Assembly: GCA_002282555.1 (NCBI GenBank)
Contig: NCJR01000119.1
Location: 1-6,618, forward strand
Source: Rhodobacterales bacterium 34-62-10
GTDB taxonomy: Bacteria; Pseudomonadota; Alphaproteobacteria; Rhodobacterales; Rhodobacteraceae
Length of the DNA stretch: 6,618 nucleotides
Reading direction: 5' to 3'
The notes beneath the pieces are model-generated. The model worked only from the letters and a program-made list of their open reading frames with translations. It made no database searches and had not been told where the DNA came from. Of this stretch, positions 6,152 to 6,618 are shown piece after piece. The position numbers and the translations under genes are program-made. Each line of letters opens with the position of its first letter. Positions within the stretch are counted from its first letter, which is position 1.

Positions 6152-6618
6152 CACTGTGTCACCTCCTCGGCCATCAACCAGCCGGTCACGGCCTGTTCGC
6201 GGTCCAACACCATCCGCGCCGCCGCCATCACGTCATCGGCCGTCACCGCTTGCAGGATGTCGGGCCATGCCTGCACATCATCCACGGTCAGGCCCTGCGT
6301 CAGGGCGCGGCCATAGCGGTTGGCGATACTGTCCACATTGTCGCGGGCATAGATCTGCGCCGCGCGCAGCTGCATCTTGATCCGCTCCAGTTGTTCGGCA
6401 TCCACGCCCGTCGTCAGAAAATCGGCCAGAACCTTGTCCATCGCGGCCTCGGCCTCCTCCAGCGTCACACCCTCGGAGGGCACGACGACCACGTCGAAGG
6501 TGGTCTTGTCCAGCGACATGCCGCTGTAGAAGGCCCCGGTGAAGGTCGCGATCTGGCTGTCGAACTGCAACGCCTCGGCCATCACGGATGTGGTCCCCGA
6601 CCCCAGCACCTCGGCCAG
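6151..6618 (-). CDS. M16-family peptidase, C-terminal part (cut by window edge)
   Basis: The reading frame is open to the window edge, so the true start lies beyond 6618; 155 codons plus the stop are present. The fragment opens LAEVLGSGTTS, which lines up with LDHILGGGGFES of the neighbouring M16 gene, about 155 residues from the C-terminus in both. It is therefore the last third of a standard-length M16 protein. Aligned on the shared Ser, the Arg and Tyr of the neighbour's RGLTY fall on Ser21 and Thr25 of this fragment, so the Arg/Tyr pair is absent. Family knowledge predicts that this is the subunit with the HxxEH zinc site in its missing N-terminal half. The stop codon TGA overlaps the next gene's start, indicating coupled expression in equal amounts. 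Confidence 0.9.
   Translation of the reverse strand: MAEVLGSGTTSVMAEALQFDSQIATFTGAFYSGMSLDKTTFDVVVVPSEGVTLEEAEAAMDKVLADFLTTGVDAEQLERIKMQLRAAQIYARDNVDSIANRYGRALTQGLTVDDVQAWPDILQAVTADDVMAAARMVLDREQAVTGWLMAEEVTQ
6159..6167 (-). promoter_or_regulatory. Near-perfect Shine-Dalgarno site of the second M16 gene
   Basis: The minus strand reads AGGAGGTGA, a near-full match to the 16S rRNA 3' end. It is embedded in the Glu-Glu-Val-Thr codons at the end of the upstream M16 gene. From the GGAGG core the spacing is 7 nt to GTG 6154, 10 nt to ATG 6151 and 13 nt to ATG 6148. The first two are both acceptable, so the exact start is open by one residue. Confidence 0.75.

Noticed and set aside
3038..6316. Plus-strand open frame of 1092 codons
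   Set aside because: It is the codon-register shadow of gpmI and the second M16 gene and has no domain, ribosome binding site or family resemblance.
1..6618. Mobile element, CRISPR array, tRNA/rRNA, toxin-antitoxin or defence system
   Set aside because: I found no transposase or integrase motifs, spaced repeats, tRNA-like folds or small gene pairs. Every long stretch is filled by core genes on one strand.

Overview
This window looks like chromosomal DNA of a GC-rich alphaproteobacterium, most likely in the Rhodobacterales (Roseobacter/Rhodobacter group). The evidence is the high-GC codon usage, the protein sequences themselves, and a gene neighbourhood of gpmI, an envC-like gene, ctpA and rppH. 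I cannot assign a genus from sequence alone. All seven recognisable genes lie on the minus strand, so the text below follows transcription from high to low coordinates.

Right end (6618 to 4838): two adjacent M16-family peptidase genes overlap by one base. The first is cut by the window edge and only its C-terminal 155 codons are present. The second is complete, carries a signal peptide and has lost the zinc-binding HxxEH motif, but keeps the Arg/Tyr pair in its C-terminal half. The first gene shows the opposite loss of the Arg/Tyr pair. Together they look like the two halves of one periplasmic heterodimeric protease.

Middle (4711 to 708): after a 126-bp gap come gpmI (cofactor-independent phosphoglycerate mutase), an envC-like gene for a catalytically degenerate LytM/M23 protein, and ctpA (S41 carboxy-terminal processing protease). 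gpmI and envC share an ATGA stop/start overlap. envC and ctpA are 3 bp apart, and the ctpA ribosome binding site lies in the last codons of envC. This is a tight operon that joins glycolysis to periplasmic cell-wall remodelling.

Left end (707 to 1): a strong 13-bp stem-loop follows ctpA, then rppH (Nudix RNA pyrophosphohydrolase). After a 69-bp spacer, the first 28 codons of a further gene run off the window. That gene may be a methyltransferase, but this is uncertain.

There are no RNA genes, CRISPR arrays, insertion sequences or phage genes. The window is mostly conserved core genome and I see no clear undescribed system. The best second-look items are the complementary active-site losses in the M16 pair, the ctpA-rppH stem-loop, the active-site-less EnvC next to a CTP protease, a perfect 15-bp tandem duplication in envC, and two antisense open frames over 1,000 codons long that are fully explained by codon avoidance.
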